Below, piece by piece: positions 1 through 8,413 of a DNA stretch of 64,000 bases (its first letter is position 1; every line of letters starts with the position of its first letter). The translations under genes and the position numbers were made by a program. The stretch comes from Bacillus_BA fengqiuensis. GTDB taxonomy: Bacteria > Bacillota > Bacilli > Bacillales > Bacillaceae_H. The stretch lies in NCBI GenBank assembly GCA_030813035.1, contig JAUSTV010000010.1; one strand, given 5' to 3'. Below the pieces are notes generated by a model. It searched no databases. It worked only from the letters and a program-made list of their open reading frames with translations, and had not been told where the DNA came from.

Positions 1-279
1 TCCTCCAGCCGTAGTTGTAGTATGGACAACTAAATGTCATTTTCATCATGATTGGTGAAGCTTTGCATCATGATTGGCTGCCCGTTAATGCGGGATAAAG
101 GGGCAGACAGAAGCATACTTTAGTAACGATTGCGCCCAGTAAAATGAGGGAAATGTACATATACTTGTTGATGAGTGAGGTGAATTAACATTATCTATCT
201 AGATAAAAAACATGACCCCCGCAAAAATGAAGCTTTCATCAATAAATTTTTAAAAGATGCCCCAAAAACCAAAGAAGTT
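1..279. other. upstream intergenic region
   Basis: I see no complete gene here. The stretch holds two copies of a short word (CATCATGATTGG, near 47 and 67), a hairpin-like block shared with 60343-60367, and a ribosome site GAGGTG at 177-182. The frame of the following gene stays open leftward to a stop at 181-183, so the last 90 bases may be coding (see the next entry). Confidence 0.5.
78..110. repeat. short dispersed repeat, copy 1
   Basis: The core GTTAATGCGGGATAAA with flanking CTGCC recurs at 60343-60367. It may be the edge of a decayed mobile element or a conserved intergenic hairpin. Only two copies are in the window, so its nature is unresolved. Confidence 0.4.
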
Positions 280-1794
280 TTGAGCGAAAGGGATAGACTT
301 TTTAACAACTTCAGCAAAAAGTCCGTTCAAATAGCAGTTGAAAAAATGACCTTTGGCAGTTTTCTAAAAAAAATCGTGTCAGGCATTGTTCGCGTTTTTC
401 TTGCTACCTCTGAAAAAGACAGCGGAAAAGTATATGATACTTTATTTGATGAACAGGGACGGGCTTATCCTGAGTGGTTGAGGCTTTTAGATGAAGAGTA
501 TCAAAAACTTTTAACTTACATTAATCGAGAAGTGAATGTCATTGATTTTGGAGCCGTGGGCGATGGGAAAACGGATGATACAGTACCTTTTAAAAAAGCG
601 ATTGGACGCGGCCGCGTTAAGGTCAGGATTCCAGAAGGCCGCTTTATAACAAGAGGAATAAGACTCCCCTCCTGGACCATTCTTGCCGGAGAAGGAAAAG
701 GCAGGACGATTATCAAGCTTCATGATGACGCTCCAAAAGGAACACGGCTGATTACCAACAGCCATCACCGAAGAGGAAATCGGAATATTTATGTTGAAGG
801 AATGAGCCTGGATTGGAACGTGGAAAGATTAGGGAACGTGGAAAAAACCGCTACCTGGGGAAACCACTCGAGCTGTCTGACTTACGCTCATGTTACATAC
901 GGCTGGGTTAAAAATGTTGAAGGAATTAATCCAGGCCTGCATTGCTTCGATGTTTCCTCCACTCTTTACGATTATTCAGGAGACGGCTTTCGTGCACGGG
1001 GAGGCAGCAAATACATTTGGCTCGATCAATTAAATGGATATGGTTTTGGGGATGATGGCATTACCACTCATCACAGCGACTATATTTTTATTTCGAATTC
1101 TCATATGTGTGACCCGAGTGGAAGAGCTCATAAAAAAGGGTTTTCCAATTCCAATGGAATAGAAGTGGACGATGGTTCCAGATTTGTTTGGCTTGTCAAT
1201 AATTCCTCAGCCAGATGCTTTGGAGGGGTGGAAATCAAAGCCCACCATAATTCATCAGCTGCTTCTGACGTTCAAATTATCGGGCATCTTTCTGTAAATG
1301 ATAATCGTTCCTTTAACTTTCGCCATATTGGTCATCATAAGAGCACAGATCCTGAATCAAAAACTGCTTTTAACATCAGGGCATCCAATTTAGTAGCTAT
1401 TCGGCCTGTCTTTACCTGTTTGTATGCGGGCTCTACTCCCAGAGGAATGGTCGTTTCTGCTTATCGGAATGTGGTGATTAATAACTTTGTACTGGTCGGC
1501 GATCCTGATTATGATTATCAGGAAAATCCAATGATTGCTGTTCAGTACCGAGCCAGGAATGTAACGCTTACTAACATAACTCTTCTAAATTTTAAAAAGG
1601 CTGGTGCAGATATTAAGGTATTTAGCGGAGATAATCGGGCCGACAATGTTGCCCTCCAAAATATTACGATGATTAACTCCTCACCAGGAGGCATCCAATT
1701 TGGTAAGGATATCGAGAATATTCATTTAAAAAATATAAAGATTATTGGCGATTATACAATGCCCAAAATAAACATTTCATCCAAAAACCTTTAA
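280..1794 (+). CDS. pectate-lyase-superfamily (GH28-related) beta-helix protein
   Basis: This is a right-handed beta-helix protein of the Pectate_lyase_3 / GH28-related class. The family signature DFGAVGDGKTDDT lies near residue 90, followed by many short beta-rich rungs with Asn, Gly and His typical of polysaccharide-binding helices. Such proteins cleave or bind surface polysaccharides; the substrate here cannot be told. No signal peptide is visible. The TTG at 280 has only a weak ribosome site. A better site (GAGGTG, 177-182) lies 7 bases before an in-frame ATT at 190, with no stop between, so translation may begin at ATT and add 30 residues. The family call is firm, the start is not. Confidence 0.8.
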   Translation: MSERDRLFNNFSKKSVQIAVEKMTFGSFLKKIVSGIVRVFLATSEKDSGKVYDTLFDEQGRAYPEWLRLLDEEYQKLLTYINREVNVIDFGAVGDGKTDDTVPFKKAIGRGRVKVRIPEGRFITRGIRLPSWTILAGEGKGRTIIKLHDDAPKGTRLITNSHHRRGNRNIYVEGMSLDWNVERLGNVEKTATWGNHSSCLTYAHVTYGWVKNVEGINPGLHCFDVSSTLYDYSGDGFRARGGSKYIWLDQLNGYGFGDDGITTHHSDYIFISNSHMCDPSGRAHKKGFSNSNGIEVDDGSRFVWLVNNSSARCFGGVEIKAHHNSSAASDVQIIGHLSVNDNRSFNFRHIGHHKSTDPESKTAFNIRASNLVAIRPVFTCLYAGSTPRGMVVSAYRNVVINNFVLVGDPDYDYQENPMIAVQYRARNVTLTNITLLNFKKAGADIKVFSGDNRADNVALQNITMINSSPGGIQFGKDIENIHLKNIKIIGDYTMPKINISSKNL

Positions 1795-1991
1795 TACCAA
1801 ACAAGATCGGGATTTTTCTCTAAATTGAAGTTTAACAGCTTTCCGAAAGAAGTTCCCTTCCTCAAGCGTGTGAAGGGCGTAGCCCGATGGCAGGGAGGGG
1901 ATGAATTTCGGTTAGGCGTTAGCTTAAAAGCTTTTATTATAAGAACGTACGTTCTGAAATGGTGTTAGATACGGTAAGGGAGATGACGACC

Positions 1992-2278
1992 ATGTTGTTG
2001 AATCTAAAATATGAAATCTTTCCAACAGAAGAACAAAAAGAAACATTAGATCGTTGGCTACAATATTGTCGTCAAACCTATAATTCTGCCCTCTTAGACA
2101 AACAGAGAATGTATAAGCAAAACAAGCAACCCTATTCTCGTTTTGATATGTAAAGCCAACAAAAAATAGATAAACAAAAGTATCCATTTCTAAAAGAGAT
2201 CCCTTCACAACCGCTTCAAGAAGTATTTTTTCGATTAGAAAAAGCCTATAAACATTTCATGCGAAATACCCCAAAATG
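1992..2278 (+). pseudogene. tnpB: tnpB N-terminal remnant (IS200/IS605 type)
   Basis: The translation matches the N-terminal helical domain of TnpB: a short beta start (LKYEIFPTEEQ), then LQYCRQTYNSALL. A TAA at about 2151 interrupts it, the same frame continues (KYPFLKEIPSQPLQEVF, then LEKAYKHFM) and ends at 2278. The RuvC part is missing. A GC-richer hairpin-like stretch at 1855-1920 just upstream could be the element left end. This is a dead fragment unrelated in frame to the larger TnpB-like gene at 3474. Confidence 0.75.
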
Positions 2279-2349
2279 AAGACGTATAAAGACTATAATA
2301 GTCTTACTTTTCCTCAATTCGGATTCAACAAAAAGGGCAATAGAAAAAA

Positions 2350-2398
2350 GACCAGTCTCCCGCCAGGTTAATACTTTCACTCAGCAGAGGACTGGCCC
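2350..2398. repeat. palindromic repeat family A, copy 1
   Basis: An imperfect palindrome with arms GACCAGTCTCCCGC and the complement AGAGGACTGGCCC around a central TTAATACTTT. It belongs to a family with clear copies near 19.6, 32.7, 44.5 and 50.2 kb. It lies between the tnpB remnant and the 3-prime end of the Uma2 gene and could act as a terminator for either. Confidence 0.8.
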
Positions 2399-2434
2399 TG
2401 AATTCCTGATTAGATTTTGAATCCGCCTCTTTCA

Positions 2435-3001
2435 TTAAGAAAGAATAGTGCTCATGGTGATTTCAAATTCGGGAAAAATGTAAGAGCGGAATACATCTTC
2501 TTCATTATAAATGTGAGGTATTCCATACATGCCGTTTTCTTCAAGAATGTATTGCTCTACAACCTTCTCATTGGGGTAAATCAATAAATATTCTCTTACT
2601 CTATGCCGTTGATACTGGTTCAGCTTTTCGATACGGTCTCTCTGCCAGGTGGAAGGAGATAAAACTTCTACGATGAGATCTGGAGCACCTTTACATCCTT
2701 TATCATCTAATTTTCTTTCGTCGTATACTACGCTAATATCAGGCTGTACAACGTGGTATTCTTCATCATCCTCTGCGGCAGATAATCGAACGTCAAACGG
2801 AGCTGTATATACTTCGCATGTTTTCCCTTTAAAGAAGGTATACAGCTCACCCATTAGTTGAGTGACAATGTACTGGTGCTGTCGTGATGGTGCATCTTGC
2901 ATATAAGGAATGCCATCAATGATTTCATATCGCTGTTCATCAGACCATGTTACATATTCAGCGTATGTTACTTTCTTGCGATGAGGTTGATTCATGCTCA
3001 A
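2435..3001 (-). CDS. Uma2 family (DUF820) endonuclease-like protein
   Basis: A PD-(D/E)xK-fold protein of the Uma2/DUF820 family. The N-terminal YAEYVTW and YEIIDG segments, the core VQPDISVVYD and the motif DLIVEVLSPST followed by K-x-x-x-Y are the family hallmarks. The length, near 190 residues, is usual. AAGGAGG lies 8-9 bases before TTG at 3001, which I prefer to ATG 2995 or the upstream ATG 3019 that overlaps the ribosome site. Biological role is not known for most members. The gene stands alone between mobile-element debris. Confidence 0.85.
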   Translation of the reverse strand: MSMNQPHRKKVTYAEYVTWSDEQRYEIIDGIPYMQDAPSRQHQYIVTQLMGELYTFFKGKTCEVYTAPFDVRLSAAEDDEEYHVVQPDISVVYDERKLDDKGCKGAPDLIVEVLSPSTWQRDRIEKLNQYQRHRVREYLLIYPNEKVVEQYILEENGMYGIPHIYNEEDVFRSYIFPEFEITMSTILS

Positions 3002-3191
3002 AAGGAACACCTCCTTCATTATCCTTATTTTAACACCCGTTTTGAAAAAATACAGTTGAGCATCTTTTTTCAGAGACGCAACCTACGTTAATTCAATAAA
3101 GAGCATCTAAAAAACGCGACCCATCCTCTGCCTTGTTGGTACTTTAACTTGATTAAAGACTGTCCTGGACTTTTTTGTTTCCACTATTTTA

Positions 3192-3304
3192 TTAACCGCA
3201 ACATTTTTTATATTTCTTTCCGTTTCCGCATGTACATGGATCATTACGGCCAATTTTTTCAGTCTTAATGTATGACAGCGAAGCTGGCTGTACACGGGCG
3301 GCAG
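3192..3304 (-). pseudogene. SEC-C zinc-binding tail of a truncated gene
   Basis: The minus strand encodes KIGRNDPCTCGNGKKYKKCC then stop, the classic SEC-C metal-binding motif (CxCxGxxxKxxxCC) found at the end of SecA and of many small proteins. The 5-prime part is absent. Upstream the frame runs straight into the left flank of the IS200/IS605-like unit. This suggests that insertion or deletion at that edge removed the rest of the gene. Confidence 0.75.
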
Positions 3305-3473
3305 GTAAGAATGGTGACTCAGACAAAAGTGACAGGCACCTAAGGTTAGCGAGCGTAGGATAAGTGGGGGATGAATCGCCTTGCTCTTTCAAACTTGCAT
3401 TCTGAAAATTTCCATAATATAATAAAATCAATACATTACGAACATACGTTTCGTTAAGTGTGAGGTGAGAAGA

Positions 3474-5153
3474 ATGAAAAAAGCCTATTTCTCTAAACGA
3501 ATTCCACAGAAGCTTTTGAATGAAGAATCAATCAAAGAAAACAGCGTTTCCATTGAATTTTTTAATAAAGCCAAAAGGTTTGCTTTTCATTCTCTCGTTC
3601 GCAAAAAACGATGGAACTTGCCGGATTTCGAACCAAGTTTGCATCTACAAACCAAACAAAAATATCAATTGGACGATTACTATACAAACAGCGCGGTTCG
3701 CGAAGCAAATGCGCTGTTTAAATCGAGAGAAAGTTTACATAAATTGTACATAGAACAAGCTACGGTCCAAACCAAAAGCATTAAAAAGAAAATAAAGAAC
3801 GAGAAAACGAAATTAACAAAGCTAAGAAAAATCAAAACTTCGCTCATCAAAGGGAGTCCAACTTTTCCGAAAAGTTCTCGTTTTTCTTTACAAAAAAGTG
3901 GGATCGTTTCTTGTACACATAAGAAACAATCAAAAACAGACATTTGGTTCAATCCCTACTTATTTGAGCATCAGTATGTGGACGTTCAAATCAAACGATT
4001 AAAAGCCAAGATTGGCCGTTTAGAACATCGTCTGTTCCGTGTGGAACAGAAAAAGGAAAAACTAAAAACTCGTATTCTGAGCGTCGTCTTCGGAACAAAG
4101 AAGCTGTTTAAACATCAATACACCAAAGAAGAATATGTCTCAGACCACGGAAAATGGAAAGAAACATTCAAGCAAAAACGTAACAAACAAATGATCATCT
4201 CTGGCCGCAAGGATGCCAAATCCGGCAATTTCGTTTTCCACTACAACACAGAAACGAATACCTTGACCTATACATCTGTTACTGGAAAAGTGGTTACGTT
4301 CGAGAATGTAGAATTTCCTTATGGTCAAAAACAGGTCAATCGAGCCGTCCAGATACAACAGAATTGCAAAAATAAGAAAGAATATGGCAAGCCCATTAGT
4401 TGGTCGTTAGAAGATTACGGCAGTTATTACATTGTTAAATGTTTAATGGATGTGGAAGAAAGTGAATACATCAATTTTTCAACGGCTGCCGGCGTAATCG
4501 CTGTCGATTGCAACGCCGACCATTTGGCGGTTGCCGATGTGTCAAAAGACGGAAACTATCTGGGCGGATATAGTCAACACTTTTCCATTCAAGGAAAAAT
4601 GACTGGCCAGATGACCAAAATCATCGAGGCCGAAGTGATTTCAATCGTCGATAAAGCAGTAGAAAAGAATAAACCAATCGTGATAGAAGAAATCGACACC
4701 ACTCTTTCGAAGATTGGAGATCCTTATGGTAACAAGAAAGCTAATAACCTGAAGAGTATGTTTGCTTACAAGAAAATGAAAGAAGCAATCGAAAGCAGAG
4801 CTGCCAAAAAAGGTGTGGCGGTCATTCAGGTGAATCCGGCTTATACGTCAATTTCCGGAAAGATGAAGTATATGCGGAAATTAGGAATTTCCATTCATCA
4901 ATCAGCGGCTTTTACCATTGGAAGACGAGGATTAGGATATAAAGAAAAAGTGCCGAAGGCACTTTCAACATATATATTGAACCAATCCTGTCACCATTGG
5001 AGCCATTGGCATCAATTAAACAAGCGATTAGACGTCAGCATAAATGCGTTTTACCATATTGTGAATATTAATAAGCCGTATCGATCCATTGATCCATACC
5101 ACTCTTCTTTACGAGAAGAAGAACAAAAGAAACTATCCAAAGTCCTCATTTAA
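3474..5153 (+). CDS. TnpB-related RuvC nuclease, variant lacking the zinc finger
   Basis: A 559-residue member of the long TnpB-related group. An N-terminal basic helical region with a coiled coil (about residues 95-205) precedes a RuvC core. RuvC-I is AVDCNADH (Asp345) and RuvC-II is PIVIEEID (Glu405/406). The VNPAYTS segment (453-459) is conserved. Two things differ from standard TnpB: the CxxC...CxxC zinc finger after VNPAYTS is missing, and the RuvC-III Asp position, aligned through SAAFTIGRRG, reads His475-Gln476. It may therefore use a rearranged active site or be impaired. ATG 3474 follows GAGGTGAGA. Immediately downstream lies the presumed omega-RNA. Confidence 0.85.
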   Translation: MKKAYFSKRIPQKLLNEESIKENSVSIEFFNKAKRFAFHSLVRKKRWNLPDFEPSLHLQTKQKYQLDDYYTNSAVREANALFKSRESLHKLYIEQATVQTKSIKKKIKNEKTKLTKLRKIKTSLIKGSPTFPKSSRFSLQKSGIVSCTHKKQSKTDIWFNPYLFEHQYVDVQIKRLKAKIGRLEHRLFRVEQKKEKLKTRILSVVFGTKKLFKHQYTKEEYVSDHGKWKETFKQKRNKQMIISGRKDAKSGNFVFHYNTETNTLTYTSVTGKVVTFENVEFPYGQKQVNRAVQIQQNCKNKKEYGKPISWSLEDYGSYYIVKCLMDVEESEYINFSTAAGVIAVDCNADHLAVADVSKDGNYLGGYSQHFSIQGKMTGQMTKIIEAEVISIVDKAVEKNKPIVIEEIDTTLSKIGDPYGNKKANNLKSMFAYKKMKEAIESRAAKKGVAVIQVNPAYTSISGKMKYMRKLGISIHQSAAFTIGRRGLGYKEKVPKALSTYILNQSCHHWSHWHQLNKRLDVSINAFYHIVNINKPYRSIDPYHSSLREEEQKKLSKVLI

Positions 5154-5449
5154 CCATTATATAGAACTCATTGTACCAGTCTCTTACTTTCGTCACCGGA
5201 GCAGATGGGGTCCACTAGGGCTTAATGATTCTAGGAGCTGGGTGCATTACAATGCGTTCTACATACGATGCTTTGCGGATAAAAGTTGCAGAACCTCTTA
5301 TGTTAGCATTTGGAATATATTTGGTCGTTTCGAAGAAACGCCTCTGTCTATCCGTAAAGGTACTCATCTCGTTGAACAGATGGGGTTCTTGGGTTTTAAC
5401 CTTAACCAAGAATCCCCCACTTCAAGCTTGCTAAGTGGGGGGAGTTCAA
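5154..5449 (+). ncRNA. probable omega-RNA / right end of the TnpB element
   Basis: The roughly 300 bases after the tnpB-related gene hold no credible gene and end in AAGAATCCCCCAC, loop, AAGTGGGGGGAGTTCAA. This matches the terminal hairpin organisation of TnpB guide RNAs, in which the RNA overlaps the 3-prime end of the element. The bases from about 5450 (TTATTTTATCAGATACC) would then be the guide. The minus-strand block at 12019-12260 has the same terminal design. This is assigned by architecture; no covariance search was done. Confidence 0.6.
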
Positions 5450-5513
5450 TTATTTTATCAGATACCTTATCATCATAGTACAGTAAGCTATAAAAAGGAG
5501 TGACACACAATTT

Positions 5514-6431
5514 ATGGAGCGATTTTTCCAAAAGCGCACAGCTTTGCTGCTCGTGTTTTTGATTATGGTTTGGGGAGTCAATTGGCCTTTGTCCAAATTT
5601 GCCCTTTCCTATACACCGCCGCTGCTGTTTGCCGGAATTCGAACATTAATAGGCGGATTTTTATTGCTGTTGATTGCCATTCCAAGATACAAACAGATTC
5701 GCTTAAAGGATACATGGCATATTTATCTAATTTCCTCTTTATTTAACATTATTTTGTTTTACGGCCTGCAAACGGTAGGATTAGGCTATTTGCCTGCTGG
5801 ACTGTTTTCAGTCATCGTTTTCCTTCAGCCTGTACTTCTTAGTATTTTTGCCTGGCTGTGGCTCGGTGAAGCCATGTTTAAAGAGAAAGTCTTCGGTTTA
5901 TTTCTTGGATTCGCCGGTGTTGCGACCGTAAGTGCCAAAGGATTATCCGGCAATCTCTCCGTCATAGGAATTGTACTCGCCCTGGGCTGTGCCGTTAGCT
6001 GGGCCATTGGGACAGTAATCGTAAAAAAAGCAGGAAAGAGAGTAGATTCCATCTGGCTGACTACCATTCAGCTTATTGTTGGCGGGCTTTTCATGACAGT
6101 GATTGGTTCTAACGTGGAGAACTGGTCCAGCATCGTTTGGTCTGCACCATATTTGTTGGATTTAGCTTTTATATCCGTCTTCGTTATTGCAGGAGGCTGG
6201 CTGGCGTTCTTTCACCTTGTAAATTCAGGAGATGCAAGCAAGGTGGCATCTTACACGTTTTTTATTCCATTCGTTGCATTGGTTACAAGCATCCTCTTTT
6301 TTAATGAACCATTTACCATTTATCTGTTGATAGGGCTTATTTTAATTGTGATGAGCATTGCTCTTGTAAATACTAAGCCTAAATTGTTAAGAAAGTCGAT
6401 AAAAGCAGAAGCTAACCATGTAAAGCTTTGA
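5514..6431 (+). CDS. EamA/DMT family transporter
   Basis: A 305-residue drug/metabolite transporter superfamily protein with about ten hydrophobic helices in two repeated EamA halves (roughly 10-140 and 150-290). It opens with the characteristic WGVNWPLSKFAL and the second half contains CAVSWAIGTVIVKK. Members export metabolites or amino acids; the substrate is unknown here. AAGGAG precedes ATG 5514, and a strong terminator follows at 6445-6480. It is monocistronic and converges on the puc cluster. Confidence 0.88.
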   Translation: MERFFQKRTALLLVFLIMVWGVNWPLSKFALSYTPPLLFAGIRTLIGGFLLLLIAIPRYKQIRLKDTWHIYLISSLFNIILFYGLQTVGLGYLPAGLFSVIVFLQPVLLSIFAWLWLGEAMFKEKVFGLFLGFAGVATVSAKGLSGNLSVIGIVLALGCAVSWAIGTVIVKKAGKRVDSIWLTTIQLIVGGLFMTVIGSNVENWSSIVWSAPYLLDLAFISVFVIAGGWLAFFHLVNSGDASKVASYTFFIPFVALVTSILFFNEPFTIYLLIGLILIVMSIALVNTKPKLLRKSIKAEANHVKL

Positions 6432-6444
6432 AAGAGAAAAATAA

Positions 6445-6480
6445 AATCCATGCGGCTCGAAACTTGTCGCATGGATTTTT
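6445..6480. terminator. hairpin terminator between EamA gene and pucA
   Basis: The stem AAATCCATGCGGC / GTCGCATGGATTTTT followed by T-run ends the EamA gene on the plus strand. The A-run on the other side lets it serve pucA from the minus strand too. Hairpins with the same TCCATGCGGCTC core occur at 46230 and 48564. Confidence 0.8.
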
Positions 6481-6527
6481 TAATAGATTATATGAAAAGA
6501 ACCGTTCCCCTGTTTCTTCTATTCTAC

Positions 6528-7322
6528 TTATCTATCCAATTGCTTCACTTTTACAGGCTTTTTTTCCCTGCTAACTTTGATGATTTCCCCGATAATACTG
6601 ATGGCGATTTCTTCTGTTGTTTCGGAGCCAATTTCCAATCCGATTGGAGAATGGACCGGCTCCAACTGTTCTTGTGTGACTCCTTCACTTTTTAATTTTT
6701 CAAATATGGTTATGGCCTTGCGTTTACTGGCGACCATCCCAACATATGCAATCGGAAATTGCAGTGCCATTTTTAATACAATATCATCACGATCTTTTGT
6801 CACAATCACCACATATGACTTTTCAGTTGGGTTGGCTTCTCGCAAAGCCTCTCCAATATTCTCATTCACAAATAGATTGGTTGCATTAGGAAAGCGTTCC
6901 TTCGTACAATAACCAACGCGATCATCGACAATGCAATAAGGATATTGGAGGAAATCAGCGAGCCTTGCCAACTCATAGGCTAAGTGACCGGCTCCAGCCA
7001 GAACGAGTTCAGGCCTGCTTGTATAGACTTCAATAAAGACCCGTAACGTGCCGCCGCAATTCATCTGAATTCCGTCTTTTGCATGTTTATTTAATTTATA
7101 TTCAACGATTTTTGATTGGCCATTTTGGATCGCCTTTACACTTTCTTCAATGATATAGTATTCAGCCAAGCCCCCTCCGACAGTGCCTTCAATCATACCA
7201 TCACGGTATACAATCATTTTCCCTACATGGCTGGGAGTCGAGCCCTTTGATTCTATAATCATGGCTAGAGCAAAGGTTTCGTTTTGACGCGTTAGCAAGG
7301 CCACTTTTTCCATCAGCAGCAT
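6528..7322 (-). CDS. pucA: XdhC/CoxI family maturation factor for molybdenum hydroxylase
   Basis: A 264-residue XdhC-family protein. The N-terminal XdhC_CoxI domain has the ESKGSTPSHVGKM segment and EGTVGGGLAE. A Rossmann-like C-terminal domain starts at LVLAGAGHLAYELARLA. The family loads the sulfurated cofactor into xanthine dehydrogenase; PucA has this role in B. subtilis. I chose ATG 7322, seven bases after GGGGGAAG. The longer frame to 7457 runs into a GC-rich repeat and is not credible. It lies downstream of pucC but is split from it by that repeat. Confidence 0.88.
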   Translation of the reverse strand: MLLMEKVALLTRQNETFALAMIIESKGSTPSHVGKMIVYRDGMIEGTVGGGLAEYYIIEESVKAIQNGQSKIVEYKLNKHAKDGIQMNCGGTLRVFIEVYTSRPELVLAGAGHLAYELARLADFLQYPYCIVDDRVGYCTKERFPNATNLFVNENIGEALREANPTEKSYVVIVTKDRDDIVLKMALQFPIAYVGMVASKRKAITIFEKLKSEGVTQEQLEPVHSPIGLEIGSETTEEIAISIIGEIIKVSREKKPVKVKQLDR

Positions 7323-7368
7323 GAAAATACTTCCCCCTTTTTTAAACATCGGCTGTATTAAACTAGCA

Positions 7369-7502
7369 GGTTGATTTCCACTCCAGGCGCTTCGCTTTCC
7401 GCGGGCGTTGCGGTGAGCCTCCTCGGCGCTCGAGCGCCTGAGGGGTCTCGCCTGCACCGTACTCCCACAGGAGTCTTCGCGCCTTCCGCTCCAATCAACT
7501 TA
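7369..7502. repeat. GC-rich dispersed repeat B, copy 1
   Basis: A roughly 130-base GC-rich block inserted between pucC and pucA, much richer in GC than its surroundings. A second copy in opposite orientation lies at 43405-43540. Shared words include GAGCGGAAGG, GAGACTCCTGC-like and GCCGAGGAGGCTCACCGC. Blocks of this type recur in many Bacillus genomes. It could fold extensively and affect pucA expression. Confidence 0.75.
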
Positions 7503-7543
7503 GTGTTCAAAATCAACAATAATGTCTAACCCAGCCTAAAACA

Positions 7544-8413
7544 TTAATTCGGTTGATATTGCTTCATGCTAAGAAAATAACGTAAAAGATGTAACGCAAC
7601 GGTTTTTCTGTAAGCCGCAGTGGAGCGTTGATCGTCGATTGGTTTAATGATTTTATCGAAGGCGGCCACAATCTTAGTGATGTCTGCATCGGCTAATGGT
7701 ATCGTTTTTCCAACCAACTTTTTCTCAATATCAATGGAACGAACCATCGTAGGTCCGACCGCCCCGAAGGCAAATCGAATGTCATCGATTCGATCTTTGC
7801 TTATTCGGATGAAACCCGCAAACGATACTTTGGCAATGGCATCTGCGTTGCGGTTGCCGACTTTCTCAAAAACGACATGAGCATCTTCTTCTAATACGGA
7901 CGGCAGAATAATCTCCATTAATATTTCATTGTGATCACGTTGAACCCGTCGTGGACCTTGAATAAAATCGCTAATTGCAACGATGCGATCACCATTTACG
8001 GAGCGCAGCAGAAGCTTTGCATTGTATACATATAATAAAGGAAGCATGTCACCGGCTGGAGAGGCGTTGCAAATATTACCGCCTAATGTTCCCCGGTTTC
8101 TAATTGCCGGGGCAGCAATGGTTTTAATGGCGTTCTTTAAGGCAAAAGGAATAAACGGATTTTCAAGTAATTCACTATAGGTACAGCAGGCCCCGATGTG
8201 GAGATCCTTGTGATGTTGATACACCTGCTTTAATTCGGAAAGATGATCAATAAAAACAATCGGTTTAGGGATTTTCGTAGGTACTCCCCTTCGACTTTTG
8301 TAAAGAACCATAACATCAGTGCCGCCGGCTATGATTGCACAGTCTTCTCTATTCAATTGGCTCAACGTTTCGTCTAAACGCTCAAAGCGATACGCCGTTA
8401 TTTTCTCTGCCAT
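7544..8413 (-). CDS. pucC: xanthine dehydrogenase FAD-binding subunit
   Basis: The 289-residue FAD subunit of a xanthine-dehydrogenase-type molybdenum hydroxylase. Flavin-binding signatures are AGGTDVMVLYK near residue 30 and NRGTLGGNICNASPAGD near residue 105, followed by the CO dehydrogenase flavoprotein C-terminal domain. Electrons pass from the molybdenum subunit through the 2Fe-2S subunit to this FAD. It overlaps pucE by 16 bases, indicating translational coupling in a pucD-pucE-pucC operon. Confidence 0.92.
   Translation of the reverse strand: MAEKITAYRFERLDETLSQLNREDCAIIAGGTDVMVLYKSRRGVPTKIPKPIVFIDHLSELKQVYQHHKDLHIGACCTYSELLENPFIPFALKNAIKTIAAPAIRNRGTLGGNICNASPAGDMLPLLYVYNAKLLLRSVNGDRIVAISDFIQGPRRVQRDHNEILMEIILPSVLEEDAHVVFEKVGNRNADAIAKVSFAGFIRISKDRIDDIRFAFGAVGPTMVRSIDIEKKLVGKTIPLADADITKIVAAFDKIIKPIDDQRSTAAYRKTVALHLLRYFLSMKQYQPN

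Larger units (their letters stand above)
3330..5449 (+). mobile_element. IS200/IS605-like unit: tnpB-related gene plus omega-RNA right end
   Basis: A TnpB-related gene is followed by about 300 bases of structured non-coding DNA. That DNA ends in a strong hairpin (CCCCCACTT / AAGTGGGGG, 5413-5442) and GAGTTCAA, the usual layout of a tnpB element right end. The left flank (about 3330-3473) has GATAAGTGGGGGATGAAT, similar to GGCAGGGAGGGGATGAAT near 1885 before the tnpB remnant. No tnpA is present. Exact ends are not resolved; the left boundary is a guess. Confidence 0.65.

Noticed and set aside
3474..5153. Calling this a Cas12 effector
   Set aside because: There is no CRISPR array or cas gene nearby; the size, VNPAYTS motif and downstream RNA fit a TnpB-related protein.
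7323..7457. N-terminal extension of the XdhC-family protein
   Set aside because: It is translated from the GC-rich repeat, while ATG 7322 has a proper ribosome site and matches the family start.
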